A stretch of 64,000 bases of DNA, taken from NCBI GenBank assembly GCA_965203685.1, contig OZ241908.1, positions 5,394,001 through 5,458,000 of the forward strand, given 5' to 3'. A program made the translations under genes and the position numbers. How positions within the stretch are numbered: position 1 is the first letter of the stretch; the number at the start of each line of letters is the position of its first letter. The notes under the pieces are model-generated. The model saw only the letters and a list, made by a program, of their open reading frames with translations, did not search any database and was not told the DNA's origin. This DNA is from VXYL01 sp965203685 (lineage in GTDB: Bacteria; Pseudomonadota; Gammaproteobacteria; Pseudomonadales; Azotimanducaceae). Positions 27,136 to 35,344 of this stretch are shown here, piece by piece.

Positions 27136-29564
27136 GGGCGTCGCAACCGCTCACCGGGATGCACGCATCGCAGATGCGCGTTCTAGACATCTCGGAGGGC
27201 ATCGCCGGACCGTTCTGCGCCAAGCTGCTCGGCGACCTTGGCGCCGACGTCGTCAAGGTCGAGAAGCCCGGGACCGGGGACGAGACGCGGGGCATGGGAC
27301 CGTTCCCCTCTTGGGCGGAAGACGCCGAGACCCAGCGTGAAACCAGCGCCACGTTCTTCTACCTGAACACCAGCAAGCGGAGCGTCGTCCTCGATCTCGA
27401 CTCGGGGCAAGGGCGCGAACACCTTCGGCGGCTGGTCCAACACTTCGACATCGTGATCGCGGGCGAAACCGCCGAGAGCCTCGACGCGAAAGGGATCGGC
27501 TACGAAACGCTCACGGCCTGGAACCCCGCCGTCATACTCACCTCGATCTCCGGGTTCGGCTCGTTCGGCCCGCAGTCCCATTTCCAGTCGTCGCACCTCA
27601 TCGCCTGTGCCGTGGGCGGCTGGTGTCACCTGTGCGGCGTACCTGAACGCGAACCCCTGCAGTTGGGTGGCAACACGTCGGAGACTCTCGCGGGTGCCTT
27701 CGCGGCGACAGCCACCCAACTGGCCGCGTTGGGCCGGGCTCGTCACGGCGGCGGCGACCACATCGACGTAAGCGTCCAGCAGGCCGTGCTCACCGGGGCG
27801 CAGATCCCCACGCTGATGTACGAGTACCGCGGTGCCGCCCCGGAGCGGTACTCCAGCGTCGGCTCTGGCGCGGGAGCCTGCTACATGCTGCCGACGGCCG
27901 ACGGATACGTCGGCCTCAACGCCTTGACCCGACCGCAGTGGCACATGCTCTGCGAGTTTCTCGGCCGCAAGGACATCGCCGAGGATCCGCGCTACCGAAC
28001 CGTGTCCTGGGTGAACCCCGATGAGCGGCTCGAGGAACTCCGCACCGCGTTCACCGAAGCGCTGGCGGGCCGAAGTGCTACCGAGTTGTTCCACGAAGCG
28101 GAGAAGTGGCGCGTGCCCTTCGGCCTCGTCCCCGACATGGCCGGCATGTTCTCTCTGCCGCCACATCGACACAGGGGCTTCATCGTTCCCTTGGAACACC
28201 CGGTCGCCGGCCCCGTCGAAGTGCCAGGCGTTCCATTCCTCTCGACCGCCACGCAACCCCGGCCAGCCAGACCGCCGCTGCTCGGTGAGCACACGGAGGA
28301 AGTCCTGGCCGACCTGCCCGAAGCCGGCACACGAAAGGCAACGACTCGCCGCAACGCCAACCCGCTGCCACTCGAAGGCATACGTGTCCTGGACCTTTCG
28401 ATGTTCTTCGCCGGGCCGGCGTGCGCACAGATCGCCGCCGACGCCGGGGCGGACGTCATCAAGGTCGAGTCCATCCAACGCATCGACGGTTGGCGTGGCA
28501 GCGCGACCACCCATGCCAACCGGGAGTTGCCCGGCTGGGAAAGCTCGCCCTACTTCAACTGGATCAACCGCAACAAGCGCGACGTCACGCTCAACCTGAC
28601 CGACCCGCGCGGCGTCGAGATCATCAAGACGCTGGTGGCCGACGCCGACATCCTCGTCGAGAACTACACGCCGCGCGTGATGGCCAAGTTCGGCCTCGAC
28701 TACGAGACGCTGCGCGCCATCAACCCGCGCCTGATCATGATCTCGCTGTCCGGATTCGGCGCCGACAGTCCGTGGCGGGACTACGTGGCGTTCGGCATGT
28801 CCACCGAGCAGATGGGCGGCTTCACGCACCTCACCGGCTACGCCGACGGCGATCCGCTGTTCACCGGCACCACCGGCGGCGATTTGTTCGCGGGCGTCAT
28901 GGGTGCCAATGCCCTCTTCGCCGCGCTCAATCACCGCGACCAGACCGGCGAGGGGCAGCACATCGACTTCGGGCAAGTGGAAGCGTGCAGCCTCTACGTG
29001 GGCGACGCCATGACGGCTTGGTCGCTGGCCGGGGTCGACCCCGGACGTGTCGGCAACGCGCATCACCACTATCCCCTGCAGGGGGTCTACCCCTGCCGCG
29101 ACAACCGCTGGATCGCGATCACCTGCAAGACAGCCGAACATTGCGCCGCACTCGCCGACATCGTCGGTGATCCGGTTATCGCTGTGGCTACCGGTGGCGA
29201 CTCAGGGCCGGACACGATCTCCGCCTGGACGGCATCCCGCGAACACTTGGCGCTGATGGCCGAGTTGCAGGCGGCGGGCATCCCGGCCGGCGCCGTCATG
29301 AACGGTCCCGATCTCCTCGACGACGCCCAGGTCGCATCGTTCGGCGGGTTGCTGCCACAGGATCGACCGGGCCTCGGACTGAAGCACTATCCCAATCAGC
29401 CGTACCGCTTCCGGCATACGCGAACGCCGCCAAACCAGCGCGCACCGTTGCTCGGCGAGCATTCGAGCGAGGTGTTGCGTGACGAGGCGAAGCTGACCGA
29501 CGACGACATCGCCGAACTCGTGATCGACGACGTGGTGGGGACAGTGCCGCTCGCGGCGCGGTGA
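27132..29564 (+). CDS. Double-domain CaiB/BaiF family (class III) CoA-transferase
   Basis: This protein of about 810 residues has two complete family III CoA-transferase domains in tandem. Domain 1 starts RVLDISEGIAGPFCAKLLGD and domain 2, after a linker near residue 405, starts RVLDLSMFFAGPACAQIAAD. Each has the G-A-D-V-(V/I)-K-V-E motif and HID(V/F) core. The family moves CoA between carboxylic acids; usual single-domain members dimerise as interlocked rings, so a fusion could be a built-in heterodimer. GTG 27132 overlaps the upstream stop (GTGA); ATG 27159 is an alternative start. The substrate is unknown, possibly linked to the two secreted paralogues. Confidence 0.88.
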   Translation: MRASQPLTGMHASQMRVLDISEGIAGPFCAKLLGDLGADVVKVEKPGTGDETRGMGPFPSWAEDAETQRETSATFFYLNTSKRSVVLDLDSGQGREHLRRLVQHFDIVIAGETAESLDAKGIGYETLTAWNPAVILTSISGFGSFGPQSHFQSSHLIACAVGGWCHLCGVPEREPLQLGGNTSETLAGAFAATATQLAALGRARHGGGDHIDVSVQQAVLTGAQIPTLMYEYRGAAPERYSSVGSGAGACYMLPTADGYVGLNALTRPQWHMLCEFLGRKDIAEDPRYRTVSWVNPDERLEELRTAFTEALAGRSATELFHEAEKWRVPFGLVPDMAGMFSLPPHRHRGFIVPLEHPVAGPVEVPGVPFLSTATQPRPARPPLLGEHTEEVLADLPEAGTRKATTRRNANPLPLEGIRVLDLSMFFAGPACAQIAADAGADVIKVESIQRIDGWRGSATTHANRELPGWESSPYFNWINRNKRDVTLNLTDPRGVEIIKTLVADADILVENYTPRVMAKFGLDYETLRAINPRLIMISLSGFGADSPWRDYVAFGMSTEQMGGFTHLTGYADGDPLFTGTTGGDLFAGVMGANALFAALNHRDQTGEGQHIDFGQVEACSLYVGDAMTAWSLAGVDPGRVGNAHHHYPLQGVYPCRDNRWIAITCKTAEHCAALADIVGDPVIAVATGGDSGPDTISAWTASREHLALMAELQAAGIPAGAVMNGPDLLDDAQVASFGGLLPQDRPGLGLKHYPNQPYRFRHTRTPPNQRAPLLGEHSSEVLRDEAKLTDDDIAELVIDDVVGTVPLAAR

Positions 29565-29568
29565 GTCT

Positions 29569-29585
29569 CGTGCACCTTTTGCACG
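29569..29585 (+). terminator. Hairpin just after the CoA-transferase gene
   Basis: CGTGCA-CCTTT-TGCACG is a perfect 6-bp stem 5 nt after the stop. No T-run follows, so terminator function is tentative. It is absent after the broken gene copy at 31411, where the two sequences stop matching. Confidence 0.3.
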
Positions 29586-29644
29586 TATCGGCACGGAGTC
29601 ACCAGCGAGTTCTAGTTCGTCTGGCCCAGATGCGAGGCCGTTCC

Positions 29645-29668
29645 GGTACGCGGGCGTCCTCGCCCGCA
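29645..29668. repeat. REP-like palindrome, locus 4 (single unit)
   Basis: Head GGTAC followed by GCGGGCG-TCCT-CGCCCGC and A. It matches the left unit of locus 3 except for one head base. It lies between the convergent CoA-transferase and higA genes. Confidence 0.75.
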
Positions 29669-29706
29669 ACCCGCAACGTACCTCGGATGTGGCCGCTAAG
29701 CAGTGC

Positions 29707-30000
29707 CTACGCGGCGCAACGCCCGACCTCGGATGCCAACGCGTTGCCCAGCGCTAGCCGTGCCTCTTCCAAGTCGTAGTCTGCTTGGAGTCCCATCCAA
29801 AACCGCGCCGATGTACCGAAGTAGTGGGCCAGCCTAAGAGCCGTGTCGGCTGTGATGCCGCGTTTGCCGTGCACTAGATCGCTGACACGCCTAGGCGGCA
29901 CGTTCAGATCCCGGGCGGCCTGACTCTGGCTGATCCCGTGCGGCTTGAGGAACTCCTCGAGGAGCACTTCTCCCGGATGGACGTTGGGCAGTCGCTTCAT
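29707..30000 (-). CDS. higA: HigA-family antitoxin (Xre-type HTH)
   Basis: This is the antitoxin of a type II toxin-antitoxin pair. The 97-residue protein has the HigA/VapI opening VHPGEVLLEEFLKPHGISQS, an HTH (QAARDLNVPPRRVSDLVHGKR), and the family block TADTALRLAHYFGTSARFWM near residues 54-73. It would bind HigB and repress the shared promoter. It lies downstream of higB in the toxin-first order characteristic of higBA. The pair is wedged between the CoA-transferase gene and its broken duplicate. Confidence 0.92.
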   Translation of the reverse strand: MKRLPNVHPGEVLLEEFLKPHGISQSQAARDLNVPPRRVSDLVHGKRGITADTALRLAHYFGTSARFWMGLQADYDLEEARLALGNALASEVGRCAA

Positions 30001-30111
30001 CTGATGCCTCCTGCAAACTTGGGAGTTGCTGTGCTATCGACGTCTGTGGACCAACCTAGCCAGCCCGCTGCTACGGTCGGGCAGAGCTTCGCGCAGACTT
30101 GGACACGCGGC

Positions 30112-30393
30112 TCAGTGGTAGTCCACGATTTCAACGTCATGCGCATTGCCGTTCCTCCAAACCAAACACACGCGCCACTGGTCGTTGACGCGAATGCTGT
30201 GCTGGCCCTGCCTGCTGCCCCGCAACGCCTCCAGCCTGTTGCCGGGAGGCGACCGAAGGTCGGCGAGCGACTGGGCGTTGTTCAACATCCTGAGCTTCCT
30301 TCGGGCGGTCTTCTGGATGTCCCCCGGTAGCTTCCGTGAAGTCTCGCCACGCCAAACTGTTTCTGCCTCCTCATCCCGGAAATTCTCGATCAT
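30112..30393 (-). CDS. higB: HigB-family toxin (RelE/ParE superfamily)
   Basis: This is a predicted ribosome-dependent mRNA interferase of 93 residues. It shows the family's NARRKL-like helix (TARRKLRMLNNAQSLADLRS), then NRLEALRGSRQGQHSIRVND and QWRVCLVWRNG, and ends in EIVDYH, as HigB proteins do. The C-terminal His and the Arg cluster are consistent with activity. The 111-nt gap before higA is longer than usual and has no gene. Confidence 0.92.
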   Translation of the reverse strand: MIENFRDEEAETVWRGETSRKLPGDIQKTARRKLRMLNNAQSLADLRSPPGNRLEALRGSRQGQHSIRVNDQWRVCLVWRNGNAHDVEIVDYH

Positions 30394-30428
30394 CGGGCTG
30401 GGGGTGACGGACGCAGTGCGGCAGCGGG

Positions 30429-30458
30429 GTTATACCCTGTTGGTCTCTCGCAGAACAA
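30429..30458 (-). promoter_or_regulatory. Candidate higBA promoter
   Basis: Read on the minus strand, TTGTTC (30453-30458) and TATAAC (30429-30434) are 18 nt apart, about 35 nt upstream of higB. The -10 lies in a small dyad GGGT-ATA-ACCC, a possible HigA operator half. Confidence 0.45.
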
Positions 30459-30578
30459 GACGCTAGGAGGGAACGAGATTCAGCACCACTTGACCAATCT
30501 CCCCGCCCGCAAGTGCCGTGCCGGTCCCTTCCAGCCCGGAAGCCGTAAGATGAGCAAACGACCGGCGCGAACACTGCG

Positions 30579-31411
30579 TGATCATGATCTCGCTGTCCGG
30601 GATTCGGCGCCGACAGTCCGTGGCGGGACTACGTGGCGTTCGGCATGTCCACCGAGCAGATGGGCGGCTTCACGCACCTCACCGGCTACGCCGACGGCGA
30701 TCCGCTGTTCACCGGCACCACCGGTGGCGACCTGTTCGCCGGCGTCATGGGTGCCAACGCGCTCTTCGCCGCGCTCAATCACCGCGACCAGACAGGCGAG
30801 GGGCAGCACATCGACTTCGGGCAAGTGGAAGCGTGCAGCCTCTATGTGGGCGACGCCATGACGGCTTGGTCGCTGGCCGGTGTCGATCCCGGACGTGTCG
30901 GCAACGCCCATCACCACTATCCCCTGCAAGGGGTCTATCCGTGCCGCGACAACCGCTGGATCGCGATCACCTGCAGGACGCCGAACATTGCGCCGCACTC
31001 GCCGACATCGTCGGTGATCCGGATATCGCTGTGGCTACCGGTGGCGACTCAGGGCCGAACACGATCTCCGCCTGGACGGCATCCCGCGAACACTTGGCGC
31101 TGATGGCCCAACTGCAGGCGGCGGGCATCCCGGCCGGCGCCGTCATGAACGGTCCCGATCTCCTCGACGACGCCCAGGTCGCATCGTTCGGCGGGTTGCT
31201 GCCACAGGATCGGCCGGGCCTCGGACTGAAGCACTATCCGAATCAGCCGTACCGTTTCCGACATACACGAACCCCGCCAAACCAGCGCGCGCCTTTGCTC
31301 GGCGAGCATTCGAGCGAGGTGTTGCGTGACGAGGCGAAGCTGACCGACGACGACATCGCCGAACTCGTGATCGACGACGTGGTGGGGACAGTGCCAATCG
31401 CGGCGCGGTGA
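30579..31411 (+). pseudogene. Broken duplicate of the CoA-transferase 3' end
   Basis: This 833-nt stretch matches 28732-29564, the second-domain end of the CoA-transferase gene including its stop codon. I count about 30 substitutions, mostly at third codon positions, plus one inserted G near 30599 and one base lost near 30978; these two shifts break the frame between them. Nothing upstream supplies the missing 5' part. It is therefore a non-functional remnant, although part of the frame is still open. The match begins and ends abruptly. Confidence 0.9.
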
Positions 31412-31513
31412 TCCGCGCACAATACTCCGCCGGAAGGCGCGTGCTCACGGACCGTTGGCCTCGCCTCAGTGTGATACGGTTGCCCCCGATGTGTAGGTGA
31501 AAACGCGTATCCA

Positions 31514-31912
31514 ATGAAATACAACAAGCTCGCCACGTTGACCGCTGTGCTTCTTCTTGGCTCCGGCTGCGCCACGATCACGCGGGGATCGAACGAAGCA
31601 TTCGTGATCGAGACTGACCCCGCCGGCGTGCAGGCGCAGTTGTCGAACGGCCTGCAGTGTCGGACTCCTTGCAGCCTCAAGGTGAAGCGCAGAGGCGATT
31701 TCGTCGTGACCCTCGAGAAAGAAGGCTACGAGACCGTTCGAGCATCAATCACGTCGTCGGTCGACACCGGTGGTGCTGCCGGAATGGCTGGAAATGTCCT
31801 CTTAGGCGGGATCATTGGCGCCGGCGTTGACGCCGGAACAGGCGCGATGCACTCGCACAAACCGAATCCGCTCGTAGTGAAACTGGTACCCATCCAAGAC
31901 GACGATGGCTGA
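31514..31912 (+). CDS. PEGA-domain-like lipoprotein
   Basis: This is a small envelope lipoprotein of 132 residues. The lipobox LGSGC puts the acylated Cys at 19. A CATITRGSNEAF start and ETDPAGVQAQLSNGLQCRTPCSLKVKRRGDFVV are typical of PEGA-like lipoproteins found in Proteobacteria, with two Cys that may pair. A Gly-rich hydrophobic stretch (AAGMAGNVLLGGIIGAGVDA, residues 80-99) could insert into a membrane. The function is unknown. It lies alone, convergent with the aromatic-degradation operon. Confidence 0.8.
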   Translation: MKYNKLATLTAVLLLGSGCATITRGSNEAFVIETDPAGVQAQLSNGLQCRTPCSLKVKRRGDFVVTLEKEGYETVRASITSSVDTGGAAGMAGNVLLGGIIGAGVDAGTGAMHSHKPNPLVVKLVPIQDDDG

Positions 31913-31920
31913 TGGCCAAT

Positions 31921-31944
31921 TGCGGGCCGGGAGGCCCGCGTACC
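31921..31944. repeat. REP-like palindrome, locus 5 (single unit)
   Basis: T, then GCGGGCC-GGGA-GGCCCGC, then GTACC. The stem has changed in both arms (GCC/GGC in place of GCG/CGC) so pairing is kept. It sits exactly in the 36-nt gap between two convergent genes. Confidence 0.75.
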
Positions 31945-31948
31945 CTTC

Positions 31949-32803
31949 CTAGACGTCGCCTTTCTGGGCGAAGTAGTCGCCCCCGAGCGCCACTCGCCGT
32001 ACGCTCTTCGTTGTCGTCGGCTGGTGTCCGACCTCGTGCGCCGGCGCGGCGGTCTCCGCAACCTGGTTCGCTAGCCGACCAAGCCCGGTCACTTCCACTT
32101 CCACCGTGTCGCCGGGCTGCATCGGTCGCGAGTTGGCCGGCGTGCCGGTCAGCACGATGTCGCCCGGAAGTAGCGTGATGTGGCGGCACAGGTCCGCGAG
32201 TTGATAGTCGATGCCGAACACCATCTCGCTGACTGCGCCTTCCTGCACCATCTTGCCGTTGACGTAGGTCCGTACCGTCGACGCGCGCACGTCCACGCCG
32301 CGAACGATGCCGGGGCCGACGGGACAGAACCCGTCCATGCCCTTCACCCGGGTCATGCCGCCCGCGTCCGTGTCGCGAAAGTCGTGGCAGCCGACGTCGT
32401 TGGCGGGCGCGAATCCGGCGATGTAGTCCCAGGTGTCGTCCTGGGCGACGTTCTTCATCGGGCGGCCGATGATCGCCGCGACCTCGCCCTCGTAGTTGAG
32501 GTACTCGCAGTTGTCCGGCCGGTTCAGGACGCCGCGGTGGCTATTGAGCGCGGTCGTCGGTTTCTGGAAGTAGGTGGGCGTCACGAGCGGCGGTGCACGG
32601 AACTCTACGCGGCGCGACTCGTAGTTCAGGTGGATGCAGAGGATCTTGGTGGGCTCGCATGGCGGCAGGTACACGGCCTCGGTTTCCGCGACCCGCCGGG
32701 CGTCCATGAGCACGAGATGGTCGCCATCCACGCTCGCCCACTCCGGCCGACCCTCGAAGAGAATCCTCCGCCGTTCCACGCGTTCGCCTTCCAGGACGTT
32801 CAT
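31949..32803 (-). CDS. Fumarylacetoacetate hydrolase (FAH) family protein
   Basis: This enzyme of the FAH superfamily (284 residues) acts on C-C bonds of 2-oxo-enoic acids. The divalent metal ligands are clear: E105-x-E107 (YEGEVA) and D136 (PANDVGCHDFR). GKMVQEG, LLPGDIVLTGTPANSR and MQPGDTVEVEV are family blocks shared with HpaG-type and 2-hydroxyhepta-2,4-diene-dioate isomerases. Its ATG overlaps the stop of the extradiol dioxygenase (ATGA), so it is translationally coupled. It probably acts on the ring-cleavage product as hydrolase, isomerase or decarboxylase. Confidence 0.9.
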   Translation of the reverse strand: MNVLEGERVERRRILFEGRPEWASVDGDHLVLMDARRVAETEAVYLPPCEPTKILCIHLNYESRRVEFRAPPLVTPTYFQKPTTALNSHRGVLNRPDNCEYLNYEGEVAAIIGRPMKNVAQDDTWDYIAGFAPANDVGCHDFRDTDAGGMTRVKGMDGFCPVGPGIVRGVDVRASTVRTYVNGKMVQEGAVSEMVFGIDYQLADLCRHITLLPGDIVLTGTPANSRPMQPGDTVEVEVTGLGRLANQVAETAAPAHEVGHQPTTTKSVRRVALGGDYFAQKGDV

Positions 32804-33696
32804 GGGGTTCCTCGCTCGGTCGGGAAAAGACGATGGCCGTAGGTGTCTCGGGTGTAGTACTCGGACTGGTGCGTCGCCGGCCTGCCGCCCCAGCCGACCT
32901 CGATCTGGAAACCGGAGGGCGAGACGCAGTAGAACGAGAACATCTGGTCGTTGGCATGCCGGCCGAGATCCACGGCGATGGGATACTCGCTCTTCTTGAC
33001 TAACTCGTAGGTGAGAAACACGTCGTCGAGGTTGTCGACTTCGAGCATCAAGTGCCCGACGCGCTTCTCGCTCGGCAGCCCGAACGCGAACGTGTGGTCC
33101 CGGTCGTTGCAGTGCATGAACAGGATGTCGAGCGTGCGGTCGCCGGGGATCGGAATCCGGTACTCAATGCCGCCCCGCATGCCAAGCAGCTTGTAGAACT
33201 CGCAGGTCGCGTTGAGATCGGCGGGCTTCAGCATCATGTGACCCGCGCCACCGGTCCCGGTCACGAAACGGCCGTACATGCCCCGGCCAGGATGGAACGG
33301 CCGATGGGTTTCGACCAGCGGGCCATGGAAGATCTCGAGCGGATTGCCCGCCGGGTCCGCGAGCGTCAGCAGTTCCAGCACGCGGCGACTGCGCGCCCTT
33401 TCCTCGTCGGCCACCTCGAACGCGACGTTGTGGTCACGAAAGACCTCCTGCATGGCGCGGAACTCCTCGGCACCCGCGACGCGCAGACCAGCGCCGATCA
33501 GGTCGTCGCGGCCGTCTTCCTCGAGGGCCACCCGGTGGTGCCAGGCATCCGTGCGCAGGTACACGGGTCCGTCCTCATCGCCATTGACCTCGAGTCCGAG
33601 CAACCGCGTCGCGAAATCTCGCCACGCGACGAGATCCTTGACGCCGAAGCGGACGTAGCCGAGTTCCGTGACACCCAACATGTCGGTCTCCATCAT
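32800..33696 (-). CDS. Extradiol ring-cleavage dioxygenase, type I (VOC fold)
   Basis: This enzyme cleaves a catechol ring next to the hydroxyls, using Fe(II). The 298-residue, two-domain length is that of BphC and HsaC. All expected residues are present: Fe ligands H153 (AGHMML), H215 (VGHLML) and E266 (FQIEVGW), and the catalytic H201, H247 and Y256. Spacing follows BphC (146, 195, 210, 241, 250, 260) almost exactly, so the enzyme should be active. Its start overlaps the monooxygenase stop (ATGA). The substrate is probably a substituted or polycyclic catechol rather than catechol itself. Confidence 0.92.
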   Translation of the reverse strand: MMETDMLGVTELGYVRFGVKDLVAWRDFATRLLGLEVNGDEDGPVYLRTDAWHHRVALEEDGRDDLIGAGLRVAGAEEFRAMQEVFRDHNVAFEVADEERARSRRVLELLTLADPAGNPLEIFHGPLVETHRPFHPGRGMYGRFVTGTGGAGHMMLKPADLNATCEFYKLLGMRGGIEYRIPIPGDRTLDILFMHCNDRDHTFAFGLPSEKRVGHLMLEVDNLDDVFLTYELVKKSEYPIAVDLGRHANDQMFSFYCVSPSGFQIEVGWGGRPATHQSEYYTRDTYGHRLFPTERGTP

Positions 33697-35162
33697 TTGT
33701 CGAGCCCGTATTTGCTCGCGATCTCATCCGTCGCCCGCCAGAACTCGGGCACGGCGTCCCAATCACGAGCCCGTTGCGCCATCAAGTGCGCATTCGCGTA
33801 GTTCCGCGGCGCGGACGCCAGGTAGAACCGCTCGTACAACTCGACCCGGCCGCCGAGTGCCGAGCCCGAGAAGTCCCACGCGGTTCGGAACAGCCGGGCC
33901 CGTTCCCGCGCTTCCACGTCGTCGGCGCCGCGCAGGTAATGCCGCAACATGGGTTCGAGTTCGGGGTCCGAGAAGTCCGCCTCGGCAGGCGTTGCCAACA
34001 GGTTGTGTGAGCCGATCGTCTTCAGGATGTCGTTCACCCGGACCATCCACCCCGGCATCGTCGGTCGCAGCGCCGCGAACGGTCGCTCGTCGCAGAACCA
34101 AGTCCCGTCGCCGTAATCGAAGGCACCGTCCTCCGCTGCCCTCAAGGCGGCGCGCGTCAGTTCCGCGAAAGACCAAAGCTCGCCCAGGAGTTGAGTGACC
34201 TCGCTGCGCTTGTTCTGACCCGTTACGTCCGCCATACGTGATGCGAGTTCGTAGGCGAACTCAAGCTTCACCAGCGCACGGATCACCGTCTGCTGCATGA
34301 TGTTGCCGGTCCAGCCGCGGCTCAGAGCACCGTTGAAGACTTCCGTGTTGCTGTCGCAGAAGACGCGCGACTTCGGGATCTCGACGTGGTCGAAGACGAT
34401 GAACGAGTCCTGTTCGTCGAAGCGGCTGGAGAACGGGGCGTCGAATGGCGAGCGATCGACGCCGTAGTGATCCCGGCACAGCACCTTGAGACCCGGCGCA
34501 TCCATGGGTACCGAGAACGCCAGCGCGATCTCGGGCCGATCCTCGGGAACCGGATGCGCGGGATACACCGCGATCTCGTCGGCAAACGGGCCGAGCGTTG
34601 CGAGGATCCGGGCGCCGTTGACCACGATCACATCGGCCGTCTCGTCGACCTTGCGCAACGCGAGTTCGCCGTTCACGCCCTCGTAGTCGCGCACGCGCTT
34701 GTCGACGATAGGATGGACGATGGTGTGGGTCAGCGAGAGATCCCGTTCGGCGATCTCGCGCTGGAAGGCCACCAGGTTGTCGTACCCCGCCTCGTTGCCG
34801 GCGATCCGCCACAGGCTCGGCTGGCCGGCGAATCCGGCCATGGTGACGTTCAGGTAGTCGGGCGTCCGCCCGAGCATGCCGACGCTATACCGGGCCGTCT
34901 GCTCCAATCCCGCGTGCCGCACCGCCAAGTCTTCGCGACTGCGCGGGACCAAGTGGCTGGCGTGGCTTACCGAACCATCGCCGTTCTCGACCAGGCAGGC
35001 CTCACTGTGGGCGTGCTGCCAATCGAAGTAGCCGGCCATCCCCGCAAGAGAGCCCTTGAAAGGCACGTGCGCGGTGACGTCGCTGACCGCCTCGCCGTCG
35101 ACCCATACGGAGCGCCGGTCCTTCAAGCCCGCGAGGTATTCTGCTCCGGTGCGTGCTGCCAT
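33693..35162 (-). CDS. HpaB-type flavin-dependent aromatic monooxygenase, large subunit
   Basis: This is a 4-hydroxyphenylacetate 3-hydroxylase family enzyme, which turns a phenol into a catechol with reduced flavin and O2. From ATG 35162 (MAARTGAEYLAGLKDRRSVW) it has 489 residues; ATG 35180 is an alternative. Family blocks include VDGEAVSDVTAHVPFKG, the start SLTHTIVHPIVDK, CDSNTEVFNGALSRGWTGN and LLATPAEADFSDPE. The reductase partner (HpaC-like) that supplies FADH2 is not in the window. It is the first gene of a three-gene coupled operon: hydroxylation, ring cleavage, then hydrolysis. Confidence 0.9.
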   Translation of the reverse strand: MAARTGAEYLAGLKDRRSVWVDGEAVSDVTAHVPFKGSLAGMAGYFDWQHAHSEACLVENGDGSVSHASHLVPRSREDLAVRHAGLEQTARYSVGMLGRTPDYLNVTMAGFAGQPSLWRIAGNEAGYDNLVAFQREIAERDLSLTHTIVHPIVDKRVRDYEGVNGELALRKVDETADVIVVNGARILATLGPFADEIAVYPAHPVPEDRPEIALAFSVPMDAPGLKVLCRDHYGVDRSPFDAPFSSRFDEQDSFIVFDHVEIPKSRVFCDSNTEVFNGALSRGWTGNIMQQTVIRALVKLEFAYELASRMADVTGQNKRSEVTQLLGELWSFAELTRAALRAAEDGAFDYGDGTWFCDERPFAALRPTMPGWMVRVNDILKTIGSHNLLATPAEADFSDPELEPMLRHYLRGADDVEARERARLFRTAWDFSGSALGGRVELYERFYLASAPRNYANAHLMAQRARDWDAVPEFWRATDEIASKYGLDK

Positions 35163-35280
35163 TCTGCCGATCTGTCTCATGCGTCGTAAGCGGGACGGGG
35201 CCATTATCGACAATACCGGCCCGCATGCGGAGTTCCGTCGGCACCGCTCCCCATCGGTCGGACCGCAGCCAACGGTTGGT

Positions 35281-35322
35281 TGACATGTCACCCTCGCACG
35301 TCTTATTGTCAAGTTCACTTGA
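35281..35322. promoter_or_regulatory. Promoter/operator region between the aromatic operon and the divergent hydrolase
   Basis: On the minus strand a consensus -35 TTGACA (35307-35312) lies 17-18 nt from a poor -10 that falls inside the perfect palindrome TGACATGTCA (35281-35290). A second palindrome, TCAAGT-TC-ACTTGA (35309-35322), overlaps the -35. Two dyads plus a weak -10 suggest control by a regulator not encoded nearby. Confidence 0.45.
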
Positions 35323-35344
35323 TTTTTAGTCTAGGTTCATTGTC

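Noticed and set aside
29645..29668. An intrinsic terminator at REP-like locus 4
   Set aside because: The hairpin is strong but has no T-run on either side, and its sequence matches the dispersed family, so it is listed as a repeat.
30579..31411. The CoA-transferase copy as a working short gene
   Set aside because: Two single-base shifts relative to 28732-29564 scramble the middle of the domain, and the N-terminal half is absent.
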